Positions 14,839 through 24,685 of a stretch of 40,738 nucleotides of DNA are shown here, one piece after another; within the stretch, counting starts at the first letter, position 1, and each line of letters starts with the position of its first letter. Location: positions 1-40,738 of the forward strand of contig VFFD01000004.1 in NCBI GenBank assembly GCA_018882745.1, in the 5' to 3' direction. Source of the stretch: Candidatus Nanopelagicaceae bacterium (GTDB lineage: Bacteria > Actinomycetota > Actinomycetes > Nanopelagicales > Nanopelagicaceae). The notes below the pieces were generated by a model. The model worked only from the letters and a program-made list of their open reading frames with translations, was not told the origin of the DNA and made no database searches. The position numbers and the translations under genes are program-made.

Positions 14839-16533
14839 ATGTCGCAACGCCAACGTGACTTCGATGTAGTTGTCATCGGGTCTGGATTTGGTGGTTCGGT
14901 TGCAGCTCTACGATTAACTGAAAAAGGTTATCGCGTCGCAGTTTTAGAAGCTGGGCGACGTTTCAACGAAAAAGACTTTCCTAAAACTTCGTGGCGATTG
15001 TCGCGCTTTTTATTTATGCCACGTCTAGGACTTCGAGGCATTCAACGAATCCATGCGCTGCCTGATGTGCTGGTACTGGCTGGCGCTGGCGTTGGCGGTG
15101 GCTCACTTGTATACGCCAATACTTTGTATATGCCACCAGATTCGTATTTCAATGATGAACAATGGAAGAAAATTACAGATTGGAAATCAGAACTCACTCC
15201 GTGGTACGACCAAGCTTCGAGAATGTTAGGTGTTGCAGAAAATCCTTACTTTTCTCCCTCTGATCAAGCAATGAAAGAAGCAGCAGAGGCGATGGGTGTG
15301 GGACATACCTTCAAGATGGCGCCGCTCGGAGTTCACTTTGGACAGGGCCCCGGAGTTATCGAGAAAGATCCGTACTTTGGTGGAGTTGGTCCAGATCGCC
15401 ATGGTTGCCAACAATGCGGTGCATGCATGACGGGATGTAGATTCAATGCGAAAAATACTCTGCCCAAGAATTACTTGGGCTTAGCTGAGAAAGCGGGAGC
15501 GCAAGTATTTCCGGAAACGACGGTAGAGAAGATTGAAGAGCTCGCGGGTGGTGGTTGGAAGATTACCGCGCGGAAGAGTTCGGCATGGTTGGGTGGAAAG
15601 CGAGTATTTACTGCAGGCGAAGTTGTCGTGGCGGCGGGAACATATAACACCCAGAAATTGATGCATCGCATGAAGGGTTCTGGGACTCTTTCTAAATTGT
15701 CGCCAGCGCTAGGAAAATTATCCCGAACTAACTCAGAAGCGCTTACGGGTGCGATCATGCCTCATAAAAACGAGATTGATTTCTCAAGTGGTGCTGCAAT
15801 CACCTCATCATTCTTTCCAGATGAACATACCCACGTTGAGCCAGTCCGCTATGGAAAAGGCTCAAATTTCATGGGGTTGCTCCAGACTGTGATGACGGAT
15901 GGTGAACGCTCAAAAGATCGTAGAGCGATGTGGATAAAAACAGTGCTGCGCCATCCATCAATGTTTGTAAAGATCTTTGATGTACGTCGTTGGAGTGAAA
16001 GAACTGTTATCGCCTTGGTAATGCAGAATGTAGATTCAGCGCTCACTGTTCGAGGCAAGCGCGGAATGTTTGGATGGCGATTAACATCGAAGAATAATTC
16101 AGATAAACCCAATGCAACCTATATTCCAGCTGCAAATGAAGTGGTACGAAAGATTGCTGACAAATATGGTGGAACTCCAGGTGGACATATTGGCGATCTC
16201 GTAAGCGCGCCATTTACTGCCCACTTTGTGGGTGGATGTGTTATCGGCGAATCTGCTGAAACGGGAGTGATTGATGCGTATCACCGAGTGTGGAACTACC
16301 CAACACTTCATATTGTTGATGGATCAAGTGTGACCGCCAACCTAGGAGTAAATCCGTCATTAACGATTACTGCGCAAGCAGAACGGGCGTTTTCGTTCTG
16401 GCCTAACAAAGGTGAATCAGATACCAGGCCGGTTCAAGGAAGTGCTTACAAAAGAATTAACGCAGTAGCTCCACAGAGCCCATTTGTGCCAGAACACGCT
16501 TATGGAGCGTTACGCCTGCCCGCTCATTCTTAA
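14839..16533 (+). CDS. GMC family FAD oxidoreductase, ChoD/cholesterol-oxidase-like
   Basis: A 564-residue flavoprotein. The FAD-binding motif VVVIGSGFGGSVAA is at residues 10–23, followed by VLEAGRRF. The GMC signature region is LAGAGVGGGSLVYAN (80–94), and the C-terminus has AHFVGGCVIGES and a GVNPSLTI segment carrying the His/Asn catalytic positions of GMC enzymes. Residues 190–200 contain C-x2-C-x2-C-x3-C, a ferredoxin-like arrangement also remembered in M. tuberculosis ChoD (Rv3409c). The family oxidises alcohols; the substrate here is not evident, and ChoD proteins are poor guides to true cholesterol oxidase activity. The frame is open 84 bp upstream into the tRNA, so I use ATG 14839. 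No signal peptide. Its 3' end overlaps a convergent hydrolase by 24 bp. Confidence 0.85.
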   Translation: MSQRQRDFDVVVIGSGFGGSVAALRLTEKGYRVAVLEAGRRFNEKDFPKTSWRLSRFLFMPRLGLRGIQRIHALPDVLVLAGAGVGGGSLVYANTLYMPPDSYFNDEQWKKITDWKSELTPWYDQASRMLGVAENPYFSPSDQAMKEAAEAMGVGHTFKMAPLGVHFGQGPGVIEKDPYFGGVGPDRHGCQQCGACMTGCRFNAKNTLPKNYLGLAEKAGAQVFPETTVEKIEELAGGGWKITARKSSAWLGGKRVFTAGEVVVAAGTYNTQKLMHRMKGSGTLSKLSPALGKLSRTNSEALTGAIMPHKNEIDFSSGAAITSSFFPDEHTHVEPVRYGKGSNFMGLLQTVMTDGERSKDRRAMWIKTVLRHPSMFVKIFDVRRWSERTVIALVMQNVDSALTVRGKRGMFGWRLTSKNNSDKPNATYIPAANEVVRKIADKYGGTPGGHIGDLVSAPFTAHFVGGCVIGESAETGVIDAYHRVWNYPTLHIVDGSSVTANLGVNPSLTITAQAERAFSFWPNKGESDTRPVQGSAYKRINAVAPQSPFVPEHAYGALRLPAHS

Positions 16534-17304
16534 CGTTTCTTTCAATCTGCGATTGGGATTGAGGGTCATTGGAAAACTCGGATTTCGATAGAAATCTTGG
16601 AGAATTTTCTTCACTAATTCTGGTTTCTCTTTGAGAACCGCATGTGATGTACCTGGAACGATGGCAAGTTGGGCGTTAGGAATTGATTCGTAGAGAGAGA
16701 CAGTGTGATCGGTCGAAAAAGGTTCATCATCGCCTGCTAAAACTAAGGTTGGACACTTAATTTTCTTGAGTTGAGATTTTGTCATCCGCGGCTCAGAAGC
16801 CCAGACTTTATGAGCTTTATGGATGATCTCTACAAGTAATTCTCGGGGCTGGCCGGTGCGAGAGGCGAACTTATCTTTTGCTTCTTCTTCAACAGTGCCA
16901 TCGAAGATCTGGTGATTCAATCCGCAGTCGTAATGATAGTTCGCACCGATAGCTACGAGAGTTTTAACTAAATCGGGCCGTGCAATTGCAACCATCAATC
17001 CAATGATTCCACCATCACTATGCCCGATGATGTGGGCCGGTTTCTTTACGACATCTTCGAGATAAGCAATCGCTTCATCTCGTTGGAATTTAAAGTGGTA
17101 ATAGCCATCGCGAACTTTTGTCTTACCGTGTGCGGTCCGGTCATAACCGTAGATGCGGTGGGTACGCTTAACACTGGGAAGAATCTTTGGGGCAAAACTT
17201 TCTGTTGAACTTAAACCACCATGTAGAAGTAAGAGCGGTTCCTCTTTACGCTTTTTCCATTCTTGGTGCCAGATCTCATGGCCGCGAAGATTGATGAAAC
17301 TCAC
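16510..17304 (-). CDS. Alpha/beta hydrolase
   Basis: A 264-residue alpha/beta-hydrolase fold enzyme. The oxyanion-hole region is LLLLHGGLSS (24–33), the nucleophile elbow GHSDGG places Ser96, the acid is Asp192 or Asp193 in LAGDDEPFS, and His221 in PGTSHAVLKE completes the triad. No signal peptide. The substrate cannot be told from sequence. Its ATG overlaps the stop of the upstream NDH-2 gene by 4 bp, so the two are translationally coupled and probably one transcript from the ndh promoter. Whether the hydrolase has a respiratory role is unknown. Confidence 0.85.
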   Translation of the reverse strand: MSFINLRGHEIWHQEWKKRKEEPLLLLHGGLSSTESFAPKILPSVKRTHRIYGYDRTAHGKTKVRDGYYHFKFQRDEAIAYLEDVVKKPAHIIGHSDGGIIGLMVAIARPDLVKTLVAIGANYHYDCGLNHQIFDGTVEEEAKDKFASRTGQPRELLVEIIHKAHKVWASEPRMTKSQLKKIKCPTLVLAGDDEPFSTDHTVSLYESIPNAQLAIVPGTSHAVLKEKPELVKKILQDFYRNPSFPMTLNPNRRLKETLRMSGQA

Positions 17305-18524
17305 GAGATATCCATGATGTGGCGATTGCCGCGATCAAAGGTTAAGTAATTCCATGTCCAATCTGCCATGGTGCCGATTTTGTTACGCCCGCCAAGGAGA
17401 TAGAAGAGATGAAGCCATAACCACATATACCAAGCCAGTGCGCCACCTATGCGAATTCCTTTTACTTCGACGACCGCTTTATGGCGTCCAATAGTGGCCA
17501 TAGAGCCTTTATCTATATAGGAGAAAGTTTGTAGTGATTGGCCCTTACTTAATCGCTCAATCTGTTTCGCTACAAAGCGCGCTTGCTGCATTGCAACGGG
17601 AGCAACCATAGGAAGGAAGCGTCCATCTTTACCTTTAGCTCCTGCGATATCTCCGATGGCAAAAACATAGGGATAGTTGGTTACTTGCAGGGTTGGTTCG
17701 ACTGCAATGCGCCCCGATTCTTCAGGAATACTGAGTTTCTTCATGGCTGGCTCACCTTTAACTCCAGCAGCCCAGACGGTGACTTCAGATGGAATTGAGG
17801 TGCCATCAGCGAAAACAATCTGGCGCGGCTTCACCTCTTTGACGGCTGCATTTGTTAGAACTGTGACACCAAGTTTTTCTAAATCTTTTTTGGTGCGGGC
17901 AGATAACTTCGGAGAGAGTGAGGGAAGAACACGTTGGCCTGCTTCAATAAGGTAAACATCTATGTTCTTGGCGGCATCTTTGCTATCAGACGTAAGTGGA
18001 CCGCGCTTCAATTCTGCGATAGCACCAGCCATCTCAACACCTGTGGGACCGCCGCCCACAACTGCAATCGAAAACTTTGTGTCATCTTCAAAACGACAGA
18101 GATCCTCAAAGCGGCGCATAATTTCAGAGCGAATATTGAGCGCTTCATTGACAGTCTTCATACCGAGAGAATTTTCGGCCACGCCTTTAATCCCAAAATC
18201 GTTTGTCGCAGAGCCAAGCGCCACAATCAGATAATCGAAATCTAGAACTTCACTGGAATCTAACTTCACGCTTTTATTCTTATGATCAACTGAAATGGGC
18301 GATCCCATTCGAAATTTAACTTTTGTTTTGCGGAGCGCGCCGCGAATCGGATATGCGACATGGTCAGCTGCCAGGCCGGCGGTAGAGACTTGATAGAGAA
18401 GCGGGAGAAATGTCTGGAAATTGTGGCGATCTACTAAGGTCACATCAGCGATGCGATCTAGCGAGCGGGCAGCAGTTAAACCACCAAAACCTGCTCCGAG
18501 AATTACTACCTTTGGCCGCGACAT
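17301..18524 (-). CDS. ndh: Type II NADH:quinone oxidoreductase (NDH-2)
   Basis: A 407-residue single-subunit NADH dehydrogenase that passes electrons to menaquinone without pumping protons. The FAD-binding Rossmann motif VVILGAGFGGLTAAR is at residues 6–20 and the NADH-binding motif VVGGGPTGVEMAGAIAEL near 155–172. YVFAIGDIAG is the second FAD contact and MVAPVAMQQARFVAKQI lies near the quinone site. The C-terminal stretch GGALAWYMWLWLHLFYLLGGRNK is the membrane-associating segment typical of the family. The gene shares a 24-bp divergent promoter region with the SDR gene and overlaps the downstream hydrolase by 4 bp. Confidence 0.93.
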   Translation of the reverse strand: MSRPKVVILGAGFGGLTAARSLDRIADVTLVDRHNFQTFLPLLYQVSTAGLAADHVAYPIRGALRKTKVKFRMGSPISVDHKNKSVKLDSSEVLDFDYLIVALGSATNDFGIKGVAENSLGMKTVNEALNIRSEIMRRFEDLCRFEDDTKFSIAVVGGGPTGVEMAGAIAELKRGPLTSDSKDAAKNIDVYLIEAGQRVLPSLSPKLSARTKKDLEKLGVTVLTNAAVKEVKPRQIVFADGTSIPSEVTVWAAGVKGEPAMKKLSIPEESGRIAVEPTLQVTNYPYVFAIGDIAGAKGKDGRFLPMVAPVAMQQARFVAKQIERLSKGQSLQTFSYIDKGSMATIGRHKAVVEVKGIRIGGALAWYMWLWLHLFYLLGGRNKIGTMADWTWNYLTFDRGNRHIMDIS

Positions 18525-18531
18525 TCAACTA

Positions 18532-18541
18532 AGTCTACTGT
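18532..18541. promoter_or_regulatory. Overlapping divergent -10 elements for ndh and the SDR gene
   Basis: The 24-bp gap between the two start codons holds TAGACT on the minus strand (18532–18537, 7 bp before the ndh ATG) and TACTGT on the plus strand (18536–18541, 7 bp before the SDR ATG). The hexamers share 2 bp. Both transcripts would be leaderless, and polymerase should occupy only one promoter at a time. Confidence 0.55.
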
Positions 18542-18548
18542 TCTACCT

Positions 18549-20033
18549 ATGAATCAGGCGCGTCGGATACTTGTAACAGGAGCTTCCGGCTATGTCGGTG
18601 GCCGCTTAGTTCGAGCGCTTCTCAATGAAGATATGAAGGTGCGGATATTTGTCCGAGATAAATCAAAAGTATTAGGCCAACCATGGGTCAATGAAGTTGA
18701 GATTGCAGTTGGGAATGCCAATAGCTTTGACGAGACTCTGGCAGCACTTCAAGGTGTGCATACCGCTTTCTACTTGTTGCACTCCATCGGAGTTGGAACT
18801 CACTTTGATGAGATTGAAGCCGCGATGGCTGATAACTTCTCGCGCGCTGCTCAAGCGGCGGGCGTTTCCCAGATTGTTTATCTCGGTGGAATTGCAAATG
18901 ATTCAAAGCAAAGTAAGCACTTAGCTTCACGTGCTCGTACTGGTGAATTACTTGCATCGGGAAAAGTTTCGGTCATGGAATTGCGCGCCGGAATTATTAT
19001 TGGATCAGGCTCTGCATCATTTGAGATGCTCCGTCATTTAACGCATCGCTTACCTGTAATGACAACTCCAAAGTGGGTCACAAATTTGACGCACCCCATC
19101 GCGATTCGAGATGTGCTCTGGTATCTCACCAACGTTGCAAAGTTGAAAGAACCAGTTAAAGGAATCTTTGACATCGGCGGCCCAGAAATTCTGTCTTACG
19201 CTGACATGATGCAGAAATTCGCTGCATGTTCTGGTCTCCGTAAACGTTGGATCATTCGAGTTCCCGTCCTGACTCCGAAACTTTCAAGTTTGTGGATCGG
19301 TTTTGTGACTCCCGTTCCTACCGCGCTCGCGCGTCCTCTTGTGGGTTCACTCATCAATGAAACAGTGGCTGATCCAAAGAAGACGATTGATGCGATTGTT
19401 CCTAAACCACCTGAAGGACTCATTGATGTCACAACAGCTATTAATTTGGCCCTTTCGCGAACCTCAAATAATCAAGTAGAGACGCGCTGGTCTGATGCAA
19501 CTGCCCCAACCGCACCTTGGCAGAAAGCCCAGAGCGATCCCGATTGGGCAGGGGAAATGATCTTGAAAGATAAGCGCGAAACCCTGGCGGATGCGCCGAT
19601 TGATTGTGTCTGGAAATCCATCGAGCAAATCGGTGGCGAAACTGGTTGGTATGGCGCTGATTTCTTATGGTGGGCGCGCGGTGTTATCGATCGCTTGGTC
19701 GGCGGAGTTGGATTACGTCGTGGCCGTCGTGATCCTAAACATCTGCGAGTAGGTGACGGTTTAGATTTCTGGAGAGTTGAGCAAGTTGAAAAAGAAAAAG
19801 TTCTAAGACTCTACGCAGAGATGATTCTTCCCGGTAAAGCCTGGCTCGAATTCCGAATTCAACAAGAGGGTAATCAAGTACGTATCATCCAAGAAGCAAC
19901 GTTCTCGCCACGCGGTTTAGGTGGCCAGCTCTATTGGTATGCGATCTTGCCACTGCATGCATTTGTATTTCCAACCATGCTCCGCAATATTGTGAGAAGT
20001 TCAAAACGAAAGGCGCTCTTCGGCGATGCATGA
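18549..20033 (+). CDS. SDR/NAD(P)-binding protein fused to a DUF2867 domain
   Basis: A 494-residue two-domain protein. Residues 1–about 300 are an atypical short-chain dehydrogenase of the NmrA/YbjT kind: RILVTGASGYVGGRLVRALL (6–25) is the nucleotide-binding turn, IVYLGGIAND follows, and the classic YxxxK catalytic motif is not evident. Residues about 335–490 match DUF2867 (GWYGADFLWWARGVIDRLVGG, LRVGDGLDFWRVEQ, AWLEFRI, a C-terminal YWYAILPLHAFVFPTMLRNI). The C-terminal hydrophobic stretch may touch the membrane. Function is unknown; the combination occurs widely in actinobacteria. It overlaps the downstream decarboxylase by 8 bp and diverges from ndh. Confidence 0.82.
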   Translation: MNQARRILVTGASGYVGGRLVRALLNEDMKVRIFVRDKSKVLGQPWVNEVEIAVGNANSFDETLAALQGVHTAFYLLHSIGVGTHFDEIEAAMADNFSRAAQAAGVSQIVYLGGIANDSKQSKHLASRARTGELLASGKVSVMELRAGIIIGSGSASFEMLRHLTHRLPVMTTPKWVTNLTHPIAIRDVLWYLTNVAKLKEPVKGIFDIGGPEILSYADMMQKFAACSGLRKRWIIRVPVLTPKLSSLWIGFVTPVPTALARPLVGSLINETVADPKKTIDAIVPKPPEGLIDVTTAINLALSRTSNNQVETRWSDATAPTAPWQKAQSDPDWAGEMILKDKRETLADAPIDCVWKSIEQIGGETGWYGADFLWWARGVIDRLVGGVGLRRGRRDPKHLRVGDGLDFWRVEQVEKEKVLRLYAEMILPGKAWLEFRIQQEGNQVRIIQEATFSPRGLGGQLYWYAILPLHAFVFPTMLRNIVRSSKRKALFGDA

Positions 20034-21375
20034 GTTCGATGAAGAGATCGATGCTCTTGCGGCAAAGATTCTTGAGTATTCCTTAATTCGACTTAAGAAA
20101 GATCCACCGCTTGATGGTCCATGGACTTATGACGAGTTATATGCCGAAGTAGGCGAGACCATCACTGAAGGTGGTTTAGGCGGCGAGAAAGCCCTCGATT
20201 TATTCAAACATGTATTGGCACAAGCCTGTATCTCGACGGACCATCCACGGAATTTGGCATTCATTCCTTCTGCTCCCACAGAATCGTCCAACTTATTTGA
20301 TCTCGTGGTCGGTGCATCTTCTTTATATGGCGGTTCATGGCTTGAGGGCGCTGGTGCAGTATTTGCAGAGAATCAAGCGCTGCGGTGGCTTAGTAATTTA
20401 GCGGGGCTGCCACAGACATCTGGCGGAGTATTTGTGCAAGGTGGAACAGTCGGAAATCTCTCTGCACTTGTTGCTGCGCGCCATGATGCGCGAAGGAAGT
20501 TTCCGGGAGTTAAGCGCTGGGTGATCGCATACTCGAATGAAGCCCATTCTTCAATCAAGTCTGCAGCAGATGTGATGGATGTTGAGATACTTGCAGTTCC
20601 CACCGATAAGAACCATAGATTACAAGGCAGCACAGTTGCATTTGAAGCCGATAAATACCACCAACAAAATCCAGACCATCGCATCTTTGCAATTGTTGCG
20701 ACAGCAGGCACCACAAACCTTGGAATTATTGATGATCTAGAAGGCATTGGGAAAGCTGCTAATGATCGAGGGATTTGGTATCACGTCGATGGCGCATATG
20801 GTTTGGCAGCGCTTGCCTCACCGCGTTCGAGACCGCTATTTAAAGGCGTTGAATTATGCGATTCATTTATCGTTGATCCACATAAGTGGCTTTTTGCACC
20901 ATTTGATGCCTGCGCTCTTATTTATCGCAATCCGGAAGTTGCTCGCAAAGCCCATACTCAGTATGCAGGATATTTAGCAGCGTTGGAATCAGGGGAGTGG
21001 AATCCTTCTGATTATGCAATTCATTTGACACGTCGCGTTCGCGGTTTACCTTTCTGGTTTTCTCTTGCCGCACATGGCACTAAGAAATATGCCGAGTCGA
21101 TGGATAAGACGATGGATACTGCGCGCGAAACTGCAGAACTCATCAAGGAGCATCCCAATCTGGAATTACTGATGGAACCAGAACTTTCGATAGTTGCATT
21201 CACTCGAATTGCTTGGACTCAATCTGATTACCAAAAATGGAGCGATAAGTTACTCAATGATCAGATTGGATTTGTCACGCCTTCCTCACATGAAGGAAAG
21301 CCGATCTTGCGCTTTGCGATTGTGAATCCGTGGACCTCGATCACTGATATCAAAGTAATTTTGGCCACCCTTTAA
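20026..21375 (+). CDS. PLP-dependent group II amino acid decarboxylase
   Basis: A 449-residue fold type I PLP enzyme of the glutamate/aromatic-L-amino-acid decarboxylase group. The PLP-stacking His is in SNEAHSS (His174), the pyridine-N-binding Asp in HVDGAYG (Asp255) and the Schiff-base lysine in VDPHKWLF (Lys287). FVQGGTVGNLSAL is the phosphate-binding region. It decarboxylates an amino acid to an amine; substrate is not predictable by eye (candidates include aromatic amino acids, glutamate and 2,4-diaminobutyrate). No transporter or antiporter is adjacent that would point to acid resistance. It begins inside the last 8 bp of the SDR-DUF2867 gene and is probably translated with it. Confidence 0.87.
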   Translation: MHEFDEEIDALAAKILEYSLIRLKKDPPLDGPWTYDELYAEVGETITEGGLGGEKALDLFKHVLAQACISTDHPRNLAFIPSAPTESSNLFDLVVGASSLYGGSWLEGAGAVFAENQALRWLSNLAGLPQTSGGVFVQGGTVGNLSALVAARHDARRKFPGVKRWVIAYSNEAHSSIKSAADVMDVEILAVPTDKNHRLQGSTVAFEADKYHQQNPDHRIFAIVATAGTTNLGIIDDLEGIGKAANDRGIWYHVDGAYGLAALASPRSRPLFKGVELCDSFIVDPHKWLFAPFDACALIYRNPEVARKAHTQYAGYLAALESGEWNPSDYAIHLTRRVRGLPFWFSLAAHGTKKYAESMDKTMDTARETAELIKEHPNLELLMEPELSIVAFTRIAWTQSDYQKWSDKLLNDQIGFVTPSSHEGKPILRFAIVNPWTSITDIKVILATL

Positions 21376-21413
21376 ATCCGCACTTTTTGCCAAATCTCTA
21401 GTTCAATAGCGCT

Positions 21414-21671
21414 ATGGAAGAAACCTCGGTCCGCCTCGAGACGCACTTAAGCGACCTCGAAGTCCGCATTCTTGATTTCGAGCGCCAATGGTGGAAGTAC
21501 GCAGGAGTGAAGGACTCGGCAATTCGGGAACTTTTTAATCTTTCGGCGAAGCAGTACTACGAACTTCTCAACAACCTGATTGATCGCCCCGATGCACTGG
21601 CGGCCTCCCCGCTCCTTATCAAGCGCCTGCGTCGTCTCCGCGAAGCCCGCGTCTCCTCACGTTCGCTCTAA
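21414..21671 (+). CDS. DUF3263 family protein
   Basis: An 85-residue protein found only in actinobacteria to my knowledge. It shows the family pattern: ILDFERQWWKYAGVKDSAIRELFNLSAKQYYELLNNLIDRPDAL then PLLIKRLRRLREAR. The middle reads like a small helix-turn-helix (sigma-70-region-like) in which AIRELFNLSAKQYYELLNNL could be the DNA-contacting helices, and the end is basic. No function is established. Equivalent genes lie near groEL in mycobacteria (Rv0430 close to Rv0440), as here. Base composition from the middle of this gene through the groEL leader is visibly more GC-rich than the surroundings. Confidence 0.85.
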   Translation: MEETSVRLETHLSDLEVRILDFERQWWKYAGVKDSAIRELFNLSAKQYYELLNNLIDRPDALAASPLLIKRLRRLREARVSSRSL

Positions 21672-21693
21672 GCCGCCTCCGACCGACCCCACT

Positions 21694-21766
21694 CCGAAAT
21701 CTCGAGCCCCTTCGGCGAAGGGAAAAGCCAAAACTGTAGCTTCGCCTCTCGGGTTCTCGATTTCGG
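21694..21766. other. GC-rich nested inverted repeats between DUF3263 and groEL
   Basis: Outer arms at 21694–21709 and 21751–21766 pair at 13 of 16 positions (CCGAAATCTCGAGCCC against GGGTTCTCGATTTCGG). Within lies a perfect hairpin, CCCTTC-GGC-GAAGGG, at 21708–21722. There is no U-tract, so a simple intrinsic terminator is not clear; it could end the DUF3263 transcript or be a small structured RNA. Confidence 0.4.
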
Positions 21767-21791
21767 TCGAGCGCGAAAGGAATCCTCGGAT

Positions 21792-21820
21792 TTGAGAACG
21801 GGAATAGTCGCCCCTAGGCT
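21792..21820 (+). promoter_or_regulatory. groEL promoter
   Basis: TTGAGA (21792–21797), 17 bp, then TAGGCT (21815–21820). The predicted start near 21826 coincides with the first bases of the CIRCE element. Confidence 0.7.
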
Positions 21821-21825
21821 AGGCG

Positions 21826-21852
21826 TTAGCACTCGCCGGGCGAGAGTGATAA
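21826..21852. promoter_or_regulatory. CIRCE element (HrcA operator)
   Basis: TTAGCACTC-N9-GAGTGATAA matches the CIRCE consensus TTAGCACTC-N9-GAGTGCTAA with one mismatch in the right arm. It overlaps the expected transcription start of groEL, where HrcA would block initiation until heat stress. Confidence 0.93.
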
Positions 21853-21878
21853 GTCGCCCGAACCACCTCTAGATATAG

Positions 21879-23513
<1,635 letters not shown>

Positions 23514-23523
23514 AGTAGCAAGA

Positions 23524-23529
23524 TAGACT
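23524..23529 (+). promoter_or_regulatory. Predicted -10 of the DUF3027 gene (leaderless)
   Basis: TAGACT is followed by 7 bp (TTCTTCT) and ATG 23537; no ribosome-binding site is present between groEL and this gene. It is the same hexamer as at ndh and the MFS gene at 24889. Confidence 0.55.
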
Positions 23530-23536
23530 TTCTTCT

Positions 23537-24238
23537 ATGTCCCGCGCGACCAAGAAGAACTCCACAAAAGTCAGCGGCGTTGATCCATTCGACGCCGCTG
23601 ATTTTGCGCGCGCTGCAGCTTTAGAAGATGCTAAGAATGAAAAGTATGTCGGTTCACAAATTTCTGTTGAATCAGACGAAGATCATGTTGCCACATATCT
23701 CTTTGAAGCATTTTTGCCGGGTTATGTTGGCTGGCGTTGGGCTGTCACTGTTGCAAAGGTTGATGAGAAGAGTTTGCCCACTATCTGCGATGTAGTTCTA
23801 CTTCCTGGCGCAGATGCCTTACTTGCACCCGATTGGATTCCATACAGCGAACGAATTACTGCAGAAGATGTTGGAGTTGGCACCATCGTTCCGACTGCAG
23901 CTGATGATGCGAGATTAGTTCCAGCAAGTGCAGTGCTTCCGAGTGATGAAGAGTTAGATCTACACGAACTCTTTGAATTGGGAGCGGGACGACTTCGCGT
24001 GCTTTCCATCGAAGGCCGTGATCAAGCGGCAAAGCGTTGGATTGAAGGCGACCGCGGACCAAATGCGCCCATCGCACAATTTGCTCCAAAGAATTGTGGA
24101 AGTTGTGGTTTCTACCTACCGATCGCGGGCTCATTCCGACAGGCCTTTGGCGTCTGCGCTAACGCGATTTCACCTGAAGATGCGCGTGTGGTCTCGGTAA
24201 ATCATGGATGCGGCGCGCATTCTGAGGCGATAAACTAG
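23537..24238 (+). CDS. DUF3027 family protein
   Basis: A 233-residue actinobacterial protein of unknown function (compare M. tuberculosis Rv0883c). The N-terminus is basic; the body has LPGYVGWRWAVTVAKV and ICDVVLLPGADALLAPDWIPYSERI. The C-terminal third holds four cysteines, NCGSCGFYLP, GVCANA and HGCGAHSEAIN, which look like a zinc-binding knuckle. No signal peptide or membrane segment is seen. It sits between groEL and a cold-shock gene, and DUF2530 follows, an association also recalled from mycobacteria (Rv0882/Rv0883c near serC and citA). A nucleic-acid role is possible but not shown. Confidence 0.85.
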   Translation: MSRATKKNSTKVSGVDPFDAADFARAAALEDAKNEKYVGSQISVESDEDHVATYLFEAFLPGYVGWRWAVTVAKVDEKSLPTICDVVLLPGADALLAPDWIPYSERITAEDVGVGTIVPTAADDARLVPASAVLPSDEELDLHELFELGAGRLRVLSIEGRDQAAKRWIEGDRGPNAPIAQFAPKNCGSCGFYLPIAGSFRQAFGVCANAISPEDARVVSVNHGCGAHSEAIN

Positions 24239-24304
24239 CCCCCTGTCCGCAAAGCGCGGCGCACACGACACCTAAACGAAATTTAATTCAAGGAGGCTCC
24301 CGTC

Positions 24305-24685
24305 ATGCCAGTCGGACGCGTTAAATGGTTTAGCCTCGAAAAGGGTTTTGGATTCATCTCCTCTGAAGAAGGCGAAGATGTCTACCTCGCAGCTTCCGCT
24401 CTTCCTGAAGGCGTAGCAACTATAAAGCCAGGCACCAAGTTGGAGTTCGGTGTTGCCGAAGGACGTAAAGGTCCACAAGCATTGTCAGTTCGAATTATTG
24501 ATGCACCTCCATCTCTTGCAAACTCCAAGGCTGGCGCGGATGATCTTGCTGTCATCATTGAGGAATCTATCAAGATGCTTGATCGCGTCGGCAATGGTTT
24601 ACGTCATGGTCGCTATCCAAGTGAAGCTGAAGCTGCACGAGTAGCGAAAGTTTTGCGCGGTATCGCACAAGAAATTGAAGGCTAG
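24305..24685 (+). CDS. Cold-shock domain protein with a helical extension
   Basis: A 126-residue protein. Residues 1–about 66 form a cold-shock domain: VGRVKWFSLEKGFGFISSEEGEDVYL carries RNP1 (KGFGFI) and an RNP2-like strand (DVYLAASAL). Standard CspA proteins have FVH in RNP2, here VYL. The remaining 60 residues are charged and helical (DDLAVIIEESIKMLDRVGNGL, EAARVAKVLRGIAQEIEG) and resemble the extension of the longer actinobacterial CspB (Rv0871). It should bind single-stranded RNA or DNA. It has the clearest ribosome-binding site in the window, AAGGAGG at about 24290–24296, so it is leadered and probably highly translated. Its stop abuts that of the convergent DUF2530 gene. Confidence 0.9.
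   Translation: MPVGRVKWFSLEKGFGFISSEEGEDVYLAASALPEGVATIKPGTKLEFGVAEGRKGPQALSVRIIDAPPSLANSKAGADDLAVIIEESIKMLDRVGNGLRHGRYPSEAEAARVAKVLRGIAQEIEG

Noticed and set aside
21580-21795. Open frame across the DUF3263 end and the groEL leader
   Set aside because: Overlaps a recognised gene in another frame and the groEL promoter; Pro/Lys/Ser-rich peptide with no family resemblance.
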